60,207 nt of DNA, from contig JAAAIG010000106.1 of assembly GCA_015852425.1 (NCBI GenBank), positions 6,477 through 66,683 of the forward strand. Reading direction: 5' to 3'. Every line of letters begins with the position of its first letter. Within the stretch, counting starts at the first letter, position 1. Under the pieces are notes generated by a model that saw only the letters and a program-made list of their open reading frames with translations, was not told the DNA's origin and ran no database searches. A program made the position numbers and the translations under genes. Source of the stretch: Gryganskiella cystojenkinii (Eukaryota > Mortierellomycota > Mortierellomycetes > Mortierellales > Mortierellaceae). Positions 23,104 to 35,048 of the stretch are shown here, piece by piece.

Positions 23104-24384
23104 TTAAACAGCAAGAGGAGCGATTCCAATGCTGGGAGAGGAGGTCTGGGAGAAAACGCAGTAGTTGTTCTTGATGAAGACATCACCGAGAATCCAGAGA
23201 CCGTCCTGACCACCCTGGACACCAGAGACACAGTTGCCGGAACCATCACCGACGTCTTCATAGGCCAAATCCGCGACCGCTACATTGAAGGCGGTACCAG
23301 CCATGGTGAACGAGATGCTATCGGTGCTCGAAGACAATGAGCAAGGAACCAACCAACCGTTGTTGGGATCGTTGACAGCGCCATTAATGTTGTCGTGGAT
23401 GGCCTGAGCGGCAGCATCACCGACAATGATCAAAGTCGTACCGGTATCAATGATACCCTCGGAGGACTGACCCAAGGAAGCGCCGTTGTATCCGGCGTCA
23501 TCAATCGAGATCTGCCAGTAACCCTGCTGAGAGACGGGGACATAGGTGAGCTGACCGGTGAACTTTGAGGAATCGTAGCCTCCAAAGATGTAATGACCAC
23601 CTTGACCGTTGAAAAGACGCTCCGAGGGCAAGAAGACACCAATCACAGGCTGGGTAAGAACACGGGCCGCAATAGCGTTGTCCATGAAGGTTTTGACGCC
23701 GGAGACGGACTCGATGGTGTCGAAACCCAAACCGAAGAGACCATCTTCGGGGGAGGAGCCGAACTGGGAGGACTCCGTGGTAGCCAATCCGATGGTCTGA
23801 CGAACAGAGATACCTCCGACAGAGACCATGTCCGATCCGAGGATACCGGAGGCAGAGGAGCCGTCACCGTAGGAGATGGTCCACCTGCGACCATCAGCCT
23901 TGTAGGTCGAGGACTTGGCAGAGCTGAAGCGTGTGTGAGCCTTGCAGGCGGTGGTGGTGCAGGTGCTGGAGGGGAACCAGATGTCCGACGAGCCCTATAA
24001 GTGAGCAATTATTACAAAAAATGGAGGATTAGTAACGGCATAACAGCCTTCATTCTCGCTCACCTAGAGGGATGATCATGAGTCTATTCTGCTTACAGTG
24101 TCAAAGTCGAGCTTGAAATTCTGAGCTGGGGTACCGACGGCGACAGTTCCGTAGTATTCGAGATCGGGGCTGACATCAGTCAAAGGAACTTTACCAGTCG
24201 AGGCAGCGAGAACGTTCAAACCAGGGTAACGCTTGTTGAGCTTAGAAAACTGGGCCTTGGAGTTGGGCTTATAGTGGGGATTGCGGGTCAGGTTGACGGC
24301 ATGACCATCATGGTTCTTTGTGGGCGCAGCTTCAGCGATGGCCATGACCGCGGCGGCCAAGGAGACAAGGGCAGTGATCTTCAT
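23104..24384 (-). CDS. Secreted pepsin-like aspartic protease, copy C
   Basis: Family A1 aspartic endopeptidase, the third tandem paralogue. Exons 24384-24097 and 23994-23104 join in phase 0 for 392 aa. Signal peptide MKITALVSLAAAVMAIAEA, then a shorter propeptide than A or B; catalytic motif DFDT/GSSDIW split by the intron, second motif IDTGTTLII, C-terminus IAPLAV. The second exon is again 891 bases. An open frame extends in frame upstream of the ATG to 24756, but it runs through the TATA box, so 24384 is the better start. The upstream region carries TATAAAT about 90 bases away. Confidence 0.96.
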
Positions 24385-24470
24385 GATTGAAGAGATTGTG
24401 GTTGTTGGAGCGGGAAGTGGAGAGTAGGAGAGTGGTGCGGTAGAGAGAAAAAAGGAATGCTGTAGGTGGT

Positions 24471-24477
24471 ATTTATA
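24471..24477 (-). promoter_or_regulatory. TATA box of protease copy C
   Basis: TATAAAT on the minus strand, 87-93 bases upstream of the ATG at 24384, matching copies A and B in position. Confidence 0.65.
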
Positions 24478-27400
24478 CGATTTGGTTCTATTATTTGGCC
24501 AAAAACTAAACATATTGAGCTCTTTTGTCAGCGATTCAATTGGTAGTTGTCTGTTTCCGTGCTTGCTAGTAGTGAAGGGAACGAGCTGCTTTACCTTCAG
24601 AGCCAACAACAATGTCGACGAAAGGGTAAACAATTGTAATGGAAATATGTGCATCTGTTCCCAGGACCACCAAACCCTGGACCAACGTTCACGCAAACAG
24701 CAGGGCCCAAGGAACTGGTTTGTTACAATGCTCGTTTTGGAAATGATCATGCTCATTTACCCTTTTTTTGATATCACAGTCCATGCGCGTATCGCGTTGG
24801 ACTTTGTGATTTTTGAGCTTTCTCAGGGGCAAAGGGAGAGCCACATCTCCAACGCGACGGGGACCGTTACGGTTGGAGTCAGTTGAAGTAAATAAAGGAC
24901 CCTGAAGAAAGCTATCAAGTGTTCTCTGTCTGGCCTCCCTCGCACTCTCCCTCGGATTGTTTTTGTTTGTGATATCTAGCAGCTCAGGAAGAGCATTCGC
25001 GTGGTACAAAACAAAAAAAAACAAAAAGGTGTCCAGTCCATTAATGAACAACGCTTTCATCCTTCCTCTTAAAGGCTCTGTCCCATCTTCAACATTTTCG
25101 TAGCCTGCCTAATGGCCCTCAAAGAAAGGTTCTAGAGCTACAAAATAAACCCAACGATCTTGTCACATTCAACCCTAAATCCTTTACAATATCTCGCATT
25201 CGACGACGGTTCTTCGTAATGTCCACATCAACATCAGGCCAGCGATCTTATCCGGTAATGTCAATAAACTGGATATTCAATCCGCTCACAGACACGCACT
25301 CACTTCCTTTTTGCTTGGAAGATCATCGTTTGTCCAGCTGCCAAAAAAATCAGCAAAATTTCCCAAGGTAGAGTGTGAGAATGTTTTGCTCTTCCGGAAG
25401 GAGGAGAGGTAAGTCCTTGCGCTTTTTTTTCATCCCCTACTGGCAGAATTCGTCGCAATCGAGCTACACAACGACAACAATAAACACAAAAAAAATATCT
25501 CATGTTTGTTCACCCCTGAACATTGAAATGTAAAGAAAACAGGATTTGAGCGACTGTTGAAAGCGATCAAAAAAACAAATAAGAATAAGAAAGAGCAGTC
25601 TACTGGACACGAGAAAGAAAAAAACATATACAGGGCTGGAGAAAAAAGAACTCGTCGAGACCGGACTGACGCAACGATAAAGAAAAAGGAAGGAAGTCGC
25701 TCTGGTTCTTCCAAAATTGTTCTTTTGATCATGGCACGCCGTGTTAAACGCAAATAAAGATGAAGTGACCTTGTTTCTTATTGTTTTCTTTATTGTGGTA
25801 TTCGTTTTTTTCTCTATTCACACACGCACGCTCCGTGTATCGCAAAAGTAGACTCACTAAGAAGTTTCGGCGCGTCTGAATGGCACTAGACTAAAGTCGG
25901 GAAAACCGTTGCACACAGAAGTTCTCGACTCATTCTTTACTTCTAGTGCATTTTGGCCTTGGTGTAGCGACGGACGAGAGTGACAAACATCCTGTCCAAA
26001 AGTTCTAGCGTCTTTTTCGTCGTTTTGCGATCTCATCCACTGACTTCTGACATCAAAAAAACTGAAGAACGAAACCTTACGATCTGTTGCCAAGTCTGAA
26101 ATAAATATAAAAAATTGCCAAATTGGTGAACATATGTCTGATTATCGGGAGAGAGAAAATGACAAGTGGGGTTCAATTCCCACTTCGCCTTTCGTTGTCG
26201 GCATGGAAAGAGGCGGCGCTGCAACGGTACAGTAGGGATGTCGCCAGTGTCAGAGTTCAGCCCATGAAGACCCTTTGGCCCTGCCTGTACTTGCAAAGGT
26301 TGGCCGTATTCTAGTTGCATGTGAGGCTGCTGCTCTTGTTTTGTTGATGTGGTTGTTGACTTTTTTCCCTTACAGAGCTTTTCGGGCCTGTGACCAACTC
26401 TGTTTGTGCCTTTTTCGGTCTAAAAATCCATTTGGACAATTTTGTTGTTGTCAACATGACAAACGAGCGTTGACCGGGCTCTCACTGACTTTTTTCTTCT
26501 GTCAATGCCCCTCACCATTTCGCCTAATGCAAGGTCGAGCTTTGTTCGCGAAGAAGGTTCGAGGGAAAGTGAGCTAGTCAAGCTGTTGACAAAGCAAAAG
26601 GGTCTCTCTTGCAGCACGGCGTAAAAATGAAGCGCTCTCCCGGATAAACGTCAGTTTTTGGACACCCTTTCAGCTTGACAACGGAAACGAGAGAATAAAA
26701 GCACACGGGTATATTCTTTTTAGAATATTTTGTAGGAATGAAGAAATGCCATTGGACGGGGAGATGCATGGTCATGCGAAAGAAAAGTGGTTGGGTGGAA
26801 TTCTGGCTTCTTTTGATGTTGTTTGGCAAAGTCAACAAAATGATTGTTTCAACGGAGGGCTCAGTTCCTGGGACTTTCAAAGTCTATGATTCTCGTTGAA
26901 TGAAAATCCCTCTTATTAATACCCAACAAAATAAGAAATTTGACTGAAATGTCAAAGGACGATGGAGGAAGAGTACGCGGTCTAGGCACGACCTTTTATC
27001 ATCTGGTGTATCGACGCTAATCCTGGCTGTGAACGCGCAACGGACCAGACATTTCCCAAGAGCATCGTTAGAGACGACAACTCAAGCGAGGAGGTTGCGC
27101 TGAGGCGTGAGAAACAACGATCGAGGCGAACAAGGCGTGGGAGAACTGAACATCCTTTGGCTAGATAACTCAATAGTAGTCCTACATTTGGGGTGAGGAC
27201 GCGTTTGTCGTTTTGTGTTAATAAACGTGATTCACATGCACCATGTCTCAACAGAGCATTGACTCTTGTTCTCATTTTCTCATTAGCTGTTTTCAACCCA
27301 CTGCTTGAAAAGAAAAAGTTTAAATAAAATTCTTTTGGTCCGCGCGCCATACAGTACCATTTCACTTTCCTCTTTGGCTGCTCTTCTTTTTACGAAACAA

Positions 27401-27537
27401 AGTCCGCTCTTGAACTTAAAGCACATATGCCACCCCATCCAAGCCAGAGTTCACCACGAGATCCAGCAGCAAGGAGGCTGTGGGGAGAACAGCACCCAAA
27501 CACCGGGGACAGGAGCAGTGCATCGAACTCTTCCAGG
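24478..27537. other. Gene-poor region of 3 kb
   Basis: Promoter region of protease copy C followed by AT-rich sequence. TTGTTGAC octamers occur at 26353 and 26831. A T-arm-like GTGGGGTTCAATTCCCAC occurs at about 26165 but without a foldable tRNA around it. No supported gene. Confidence 0.5.
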
Positions 27538-29722
27538 ATGGCCAGAACCCTTTTCTTCTCTGTGCCAACACTCGTTCAAGACGAACTCGAAGACGCAGAA
27601 CTCGGCTATAGCGAAAGCATACCCATGAACGAGTCCGTCCACAGGCTGCAGTACGAAACTGAGAGCGAGGATGACGAGGACGAGATTTCGGACGATTGCA
27701 GATCGCCACTTAGCTCTCTGTTTCTGGATCGGCAACTCCAAACAGAAGCACCCTTGGTAAGCACCAGTGCACCGTTAAACTGCCGTCGATTAAGATATTA
27801 TACCAATATTATTCGCCTTTCACACGTTTTGATGATATGCAGACACCGGCAGCGATCTACTTGGATGTTCCGCCTCACATCAATTCTTCAAGACCAAAGA
27901 GCGTAGGCGGATTACTCGGTCAAAGTCTGTTGGATCCTCAGACTTCAGTTACTGGGACAACAACAGTATCTTATAAACGCCTGTACAACGATCCCTTCTT
28001 TGCTGCCCGTTATCTGACAGCATTAACAGTCTATTTTGTTTTGGGAATCGTTCTTTTCTTTGCAACGGATGTAAGAAATGAAACATTGGGTTATTTCGAC
28101 TTAAGTATGTATCCGATGTTATCGACTTATCCAATCTTTCTCTCTTTGTCTCATCGGTTGCATAGTCATCGCCTTTGGATGGCCAGATCTATAACATCTA
28201 CCTCGCTATGAAGTCCAGTGCAGGTCCGTTTTTTCACAGTTCAAATGCCGTATCTCCCACTATACCTCTAACTTAATATGCACACCCTCTGAAACTGATT
28301 TCGAGCCTTGAATCTTTTCTGTCATATTAGGGATGCTGGCGCTAGTGGTGCTCTTGTCTGCAGCGCTAGGCTCTGTATGGGTGTTGACACTTCGGTCGTT
28401 CGCAAGGGTAAAGCAACACGTCAGGAAATGAGCAATCGGAAACTTGGTTAATGTGGACATCAAGATCAAATATATTAATATATTAACATATGATCCTCGT
28501 CGCCTATGCGTTACAGCTCGTCGTATGGATGACAGTTCTTTCCGTGCCTGTGATCTCGATGGCCATGTTTATTTGGTCCCTAAAAAATTCGTTCTGGGCC
28601 AAGGACGGATCGGAACATACGGATACCAGGTATTATGATTGCCTCTGCTCGCCACAACCTCGGATTCCTTATATCTAATACTCAAAGAAAAAATGAATCT
28701 TGTTTGTTTGTAGACTGGAATTACTTTCGTTACTCCCACTTGGCATCGGATCTTTTTTCGTCGGATTGATCTGCTTGCGTCGAGAGTACATTGCCAGGAC
28801 AACGGCCATCATTGAGGTAAGGGCGCTGAACACCAGCGGTTCTTAAGGACCCAGCTTCGTACAAGATTTTTGTGCCAACTGTTGACTTCATGGGCGTAGC
28901 TGCGAGAACGACTTCAGAGGTAGGGAATGGCTTTGTATAGCTCTGGTAGAATTTCAGCCCCTTGTAACTGACGAGTTTGTCTGCTTTCGTTGGCGCTTCT
29001 AGAAACTGCGCGGTCAAAAAATTCCCGCTTTTCACGATCATGGCGACCGGCTGCCGGTTCGTTCAGAGCGTGGTCGAAAGCTTCAACAACTATACGATCA
29101 TCTATGTCGGGATCACTGGAGAGAGTCTATTCCCTGCCGCTAGATCTACAGCTGGGATCTTTTATCGGAACATGCTCTGGGGGGTCCTTTCTGGTAAAGT
29201 ATAGACAAAGTAGGATAGGGGCAGGCGTTCCTCTATCTTCTTTCAATGATACATGCGGGAATTCAGGGTTCGTAACGCTTTATTGATGCTCACTTTTTCA
29301 ACGTGTTTGACCTTTTGACAAAGATGATACTCTTTGTCAACTCTTTGCTTGTGTCGTTGCTTGCAGGACTTGCGGCTTATATCTTTGCAGCACACACGTT
29401 GAGGTCGTCGGACGGAGCTTTCACCGGAGTCGCTTCGACGGGGATCTCGTTCTTTATCACACGCATCTTTACGCATATCATGACCATCACGTAAGAAACG
29501 CCCTGTCAGGACAGTTTTGACTCTTCGCTCAATCCATATGAAATTTCTCTTTTTGTTGACGAACGACGCACTTACTCCCTTACTCTCCTTGTTTTCTTAC
29601 GTATGTGTCCCAAACTGATCTTCTTCAGGGTCGACACCACATTTCTTTGCTATGCTATCGACCTGGATACAAATACCTGTCATTCCAATAAGGCCCACAG
29701 CGCGTTCGGGGCGCCCTATTAG
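27538..29722 (+). pseudogene. Choline-transporter-like (CTL/SLC44, PNS1-type) membrane protein gene, probably broken
   Basis: Exons 27538-27756, 27843-28070, 28166-28223, 28331-28407, 28517-28629 and 28714-28816 join in frame with GT-AG introns and encode an acidic N-terminus, then four membrane helices (YLTALTVYFVLGIVLFF; GMLALVVLLSAALGSVWVL; WMTVLSVPVISMAMFIW; LLSLLPLGIGSFFVGLICL). Further on, 29003-29193 encodes SVVESFNNYTIIYVGITGES, the CTL-family signature region, and 29324-29490 plus 29629-29722 encode two more helices and VDTTFLCYAIDLDT before a stop. About three helices expected between 28816 and 29003 are missing, the frame does not connect there, and the acceptor before the 29.3 kb exon lacks its G (TTTTTCA/ACGTGTTTGAC). 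Family call from helix order and signature; loss of function is inferred. Confidence 0.6.
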
Positions 29723-30870
29723 AAAGAATAAACTCTCTCACACACACGCACCTTGTTTACTCCACGTCTTCATATCATCGATTGCTATTTCGAGCGGCCA
29801 TTATCCGGATTCAGAAAGCACAAACTGCGATTTGAATCTGGTTATTGCCCCTGTAGGGTCCTGGTGGATGGAGGGCAGTGTTGCAGGGTTAAACCAAGCT
29901 CCGATCAGTAAGAGTTGGTTGGTAAACGAGTCGTCCTGTCGAAGGTGGCGAAACGATGGACCCGTTCGATCCCGGTGAGCTCAAAGAACCCTTCAGGACA
30001 ACCCCGTTTTGACCGAGACTCTCGTCATCTTGATCGGTTATTGTAGGTCTCAAGTTCCACGTGAGGAAAATTGGTGGCAAAAGTATATCACGAAACGGAC
30101 ACCTTTCTGGAATGGAGGGAACCTCGATGGCGACGAGCGCTCACAGTCTTATGGGCCAGTAACTGTTCAAAGTTACAAGGAAAATGTGCAGGATCAAAAA
30201 ACCCAATTTGGTGGCAAAAGGAAGGGGACGGCAAAATGTCATCAATCTCAACGTAACCAAGTTCATTTGATGACCAGGACCTCGGACATTTGTTTCTATC
30301 GCACAGCGACCGTTCAGTGCTACATGGAACTCGACCTCGTTACGATTGGCGTGTCTGGCCTCAACTCGTACATTTTCTGACTCGTTTAAGATCCCTACAT
30401 TCCAAAGAGTCTGCTTCAGATCAAAGAGTAGAAAAACGAAACAGCCTTTATTCCTCTTCTCTCTGTATGCTTCAGCGAACAACACGTTCTTTTTAGCTCT
30501 TCACTCACCATTCTCCCGTGACTTTGGAAGTGAGAGATGGCGTGCTGGGCATCCATTTATTATTCAATTTCCAAATTCCAACTTCATCGTACCCCAGTAC
30601 GTTTGTCTCGAATAGGCTGGTCCAGGCAACAACGACAAACCCTCGGTCGGTTGGGCATGTATTTCTCAGTCGCGACTTCTACTTCCTTATGTTCATCGCT
30701 CCGTGAGGACGATGGCGATGATGTCGATGAATTAGATCAGGCAGAGGGAAGTCGACAGAACCGAAGGACATTCAACAGCAACAGCAGCAAGTCGACTTGA
30801 CCGTTATTGACCAACCTCTATTGGAAGTCGGTGGCATGGGATCTTGCGAACGTGACCCTGTTTGTGATCC
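29723..30870 (+). other. Coding-like debris, not recognised
   Basis: Plus-strand pieces look protein-like but change frame: GHLFLSHSDRSVLHGTRPRY and DWRVWPQLVHF near 30280-30370, SPVTLEVRDGVLGIHLLFNF near 30510-30560, and an acidic end DDGDDVDELDQAEG near 30710-30755 followed one frame over by a glutamine run and VDLTVIDQPLLEVGG. I cannot assign a family or a consistent exon structure. Either a decayed gene or an intron-rich gene I failed to resolve. Confidence 0.3.
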
Positions 30871-33800
30871 ATTTTATGCCGTGCTCTTTTGTTAGCATTT
30901 TGTAAAGCAAGTACTTTAGATACTTTAGACTGGTGAACTTCCTGTTCCCTCCCTCTCGACCTATGTTAGTCGTAGCTATTTTTCCTGAATACCCGCATTC
31001 GCAATCGTTGTTCTTGTTGTCGTTCTTCAACACCTTAGAACAACACTCGCACGCAGTCGTTTACTCTTGAATGCAACATACCAATGTACTATTTTTTTCA
31101 TTCTTCTGCCTCTCATGGCTCCTCAAACGCATCATGTCAGCAAAAAAGAGTAGTGAGCGAGAGCACGGGCGTGTTTTGTTTGTCATGTGCAGATCAATCG
31201 GTTATACGGTATTTAAGCCCAACAAACAAAGTGAACAAGGGAAAGACTGACCTGTGTCATCATCTGCATGAAGGAGAACCTGGTCCAGAACGGCAAAAAA
31301 AAACATCTTTTGGATGACGTGTGTCGCCACGTCCTTCAGGGCATGCTTTTTTTTTCTGCTTGCTTGCTCTCTTCTTATCATTGGTAATGCATGATTATCG
31401 TCCCCGTCTGATGTTGAGGATCATCGCAATCGGTATATGGCGCTTAGTTTGTTTGGAATCTCCTCCAACACATCACATTCGCGAGTCAATGGTGTGGAGA
31501 GAAAAGAGACAGAGAGCGAGTAGCTCTATCTCTCCTGGAATCTTGCTTCAAAAAGAGACTCATTGCAAGAAATATCACATTTCTCCCTCGGATAGAATGC
31601 ACGCACAGCGCCCGCCTGACCCCACCGTTTTGACCTCGTTTCTTAGCGCCAAAGGTCCAAGTCGACTAAACGCTCAACAATGGCCCGCCGGACCAAATCG
31701 ATATGGGTGCTCCAGGAAAGGAGGGTACCAACGCCGATTATACAACAGAAACAAATCTCGGGAAACCAGCAAGTGTATCGCACAGCCCTCTCCTCAAATA
31801 GTTAAACTCCACAGAAGCGCATGTTTAACGCCTGCATGAAAGCTGCTGTCGGTGAGCGAATGGTAAAGCTGTCCAAAGAGTGGTTTTCGCTTTGATTCTA
31901 ATAGTCCCGTTGATGGACTTTTGTTTTTTGTTTTGGGTTTGGGGGTGCTCTCAAAGAAAAAGAATAGAGATGAACGGTGTGTGGATAGGCCTGCATTGGT
32001 CTAGCAGCTCTCTATATATTTTTTTTCGAAACGAGGCTAGCACAGGGCTCATAAAAAAAAATTCCTCGAGGTTGCTGCATGATGGGGGACGGGGGAGAAG
32101 GAACCAGATAGACTATGAGAACTGAGAGAAACCTTGCATTAGTGGCAAACCAAAAATAAGATGGTACCTGCTTGCCTTTACTATAAGATATTTTTAAAAA
32201 AAAACGTTGCTTGTGAAAGGTACCGAGCTGCATGAGTCGCCCCTCCCCGCTACTTCTTTTCTTCAGCAAAGTTTTCTCTCGCAATAGACCGTCAACAAAG
32301 AGAAACAGAGAGGGGCGATCGGTTCCAGTTTTTTTGTTATGTTCAACCTTTTTCGTTCCTTGAACACGGATAGGAATGAAAGGAAGAACAAGAAAATACC
32401 CGAGCATCGAATAACGCGATTGTTGGGGTAGTTGCAAGGAGTGATTTGGGTGCTGCATTTTTTGTTTGTTTTTTTTTGTTTGTTTGGAAGTCTTATTGCC
32501 CCCAATGGATTCTCCTTCTGGGCGACCTACACAAAAAAAGGGTAACATGGGCAGAAACCCAGGACAGACAAGTGACAAGAACGAAGAAAAGGTCTCAATG
32601 TTTGTTGCTTTTTGATGTTTGAGAGCACTAATTTCGCCCACAACTTCAGAGCCAATATCGAGCGAAGGGCAAAAAAGCGATGAATGAAGAACAGGAGAAA
32701 TAGAAAAAAGATAGTTGCCAACGATGGGTTAAAGGAATCAACACATCATGCAAAATCAAATGGCCAGCATTGCATCCCTCTCGTCATTGTTGCTGTTGGT
32801 TATTATGCATGGTCCTCGGTGAACGAATAACGAAACCTCGATCTGAAGGATTTGAAACGAAGNNNNNNNNNNTTTAAGCGTCTTACGCATGAAAAGTACA
32901 CTCTTTAGCTTCGAGAAGAACGTGTTCGATGAGAGCAATGACAGGGTTGAAGAAAGAATCAAGGAGCAGGATTCTCCATGGCTGAAGGAAAGTGAGATGA
33001 GGAAAAGACTGAAACAACAAAGCGCCTGCCATTGTGAATAGAAGATGAATCATCTTCAATCCTCATGAAAATTTTACCTCTTTCCTCCTCTTTCACTTCA
33101 TCTCATGATGTTTTTTACTTCTACTTCTTCTTGAGCTCTCGTCTCAGCCCTTTCTTTTTTAACGACCCTTTTAACGCTTCAACAAAAAATAACGTCAATA
33201 ACAACAACAATCGTCGCCATCACTGCAACTCTTTTTATGCCCCCTCCTTGCTACCCGCACAATATAACGCCTGAAAACATCAACCACCTCGTTACGAACA
33301 AAAAACATCAACAACAACAAAATCCTTTCAAGCCCCTTCAATAACGCACAATCCTCGCCCTAAAGCAAATCCTCCTCCTCAACAGAACTCGAAACCACTT
33401 GTATTCCTAATATAAGTAACGCATAAACGCACTTACCCTTGTCGCGATCCTCCCCGACTTGTACATAATAACCGCCGCATAAAAAAAAGACGACCCAACA
33501 ACCCATCACTGACGCCCCGCCTAAAACTTCACGTGGCCGAGACGACAAGAGTTCGGAGCTGGCGACAAGGACGAGTAGCTAGTCAGAGGGCCGGATGTGT
33601 TTACAGTTACTGTGGTAGTACGCATTGACTCCATCACAATCAGTCGCGCCACAGAAAAACAAAAAAAGAGCTGATTCGCCAATCAAAGAACCTTCCCCCT
33701 TTCAACCAAACCCACCCCTTGTCTATTCTCTTCCTTGAACCCCTTCGGCTGGCTCGAGGACCTCATTGATTGGCGGCAATCTTTTTCCCTTCCATTTTCT

Positions 33801-35048
33801 CATCAGAAAACAATCAAACGCAAAACAAACAAGTGAAAAGGAAAAAGGTAACCATAAATCAACTAGCCTGAACGTCCACCCCGTCGCTATCCCCTGGCCT
33901 TGTTTGCTATTTCTCTGTCGTCGTCTAGTCCGTCCTTCGCCCTCCCTTTGCATGTTCCAACGTCTTGTTCTTTTTGAACTCCACCATCGTCTCTTTTATT
34001 TTCGTGCCCTTGTATTATACTCCAATTTCGACACACATGCACAACAAAAGCTCTCCGTTCGTTGGCCTGTCACCAATTTTTTTTTTTTTCTCCGTAGCTT
34101 TCTCTTTTTTTTGTTTTCCCGCCATCTTTCTCTTTTTGCTTCCTGTGCATGTAGCAAAAAAATTCCGTCCTTGTTTTTTTTGTGTTCGTGGACACAAAGT
34201 TGGAGACGACCGGGGAAATATCTCTATATCGCACCAATCTCAATGCAAAGCCCAGCCAAAAAAGGTTTGGCCCCACCACTACACCCTCCTACCCCTTTCC
34301 CTTGCTTATGAGAGGGTGACGAACACGATATTTCTTTAATTTTTTTCCCGCCATCTTAAGTTCTCTTCTTCTTCCTCTTCGTTGCCCCTTCTTCTCCTCA
34401 TTTCGCATTTTGCATTCCCTTCTCCTCTTTCGCATTTCTATTTCGATCGGCCCTTGCTTTTTTTTGAATACCAACGACAAACAACACTTTAATCCACCGA
34501 CTCCATTCTCGAACTTCTCTCCTCCAACTTCCCATCCTTCATTATCCCCCTTGTAAATTTTTTCGATCACATTGGTTTTTACCGCTGCATGGTGTAAACG
34601 CTTGGACTTCTGTGCTGTACGTAATATTTTTAGGGTGCATCCTGTGGATGCTTGGAGGAAGGAGAGAGGGGATCAAATAATTTTTTGTTTGTGCGTCTGT
34701 GCAGCAATGGGTCCCTTGTGCCCGTCGTGTTTATTAGTTTTCTTTTTCTCCTCGGACTCTGGGACCTTTGTGTTGATTTGCTTGTTTTTTGCAATGTCAG
34801 TGTCAGCAAAGAAGCTGCAAGTTTGCCGCCATTTTTTTTTTTTCTTTGAGTCTTCTGACCAACACCCTGGTTTTTTCCTTCTTGCATTTCTTTTCCTCTC
34901 GCTCACTTCTCTTCTCTCTCTTCTCTCTTTTCTTCTCTTTTCTTTCCCTGCATAATAGGTACATTCCTGATTTCTTCTGCTTTAAGAAACGACATATTTT
35001 TCGATCCAATATCCCATCTTCCACTCCCATAACCCCCCCTCCTCAACA
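30871..35048. other. Gene-poor 4 kb with pyrimidine-rich leader
   Basis: No supported gene. It holds a 10-base N gap (32863-32872) and, from about 33000 onward, strongly C/T-rich plus-strand sequence (for example 34330-34450 and 34860-34960) that probably includes the promoter and untranslated leader of the gene starting at 35049. Long open frames at 31321-31839 (+) and 32012-32641 (-) look like chance readings of low-complexity sequence. Confidence 0.5.
32863..32872. other. Assembly gap (10 N)
   Basis: Ten N within AT-rich non-coding sequence; no repeat is visible on the flanks. Confidence 0.99.

Noticed and set aside
26160..26185. Possible tRNA with T arm GTGGGGTTCAATTCCCAC
   Set aside because: No matching acceptor, D or anticodon stems can be folded around it, and the loop has an extra base.
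31321..31839. 172-codon plus-strand frame
   Set aside because: Composition is unlike the real genes here, and no family or upstream promoter feature was seen.
32012..32641. 209-codon minus-strand frame
   Set aside because: Covers AT-rich low-complexity sequence, has no recognisable domain and no splice-supported partner exon. Most likely chance.
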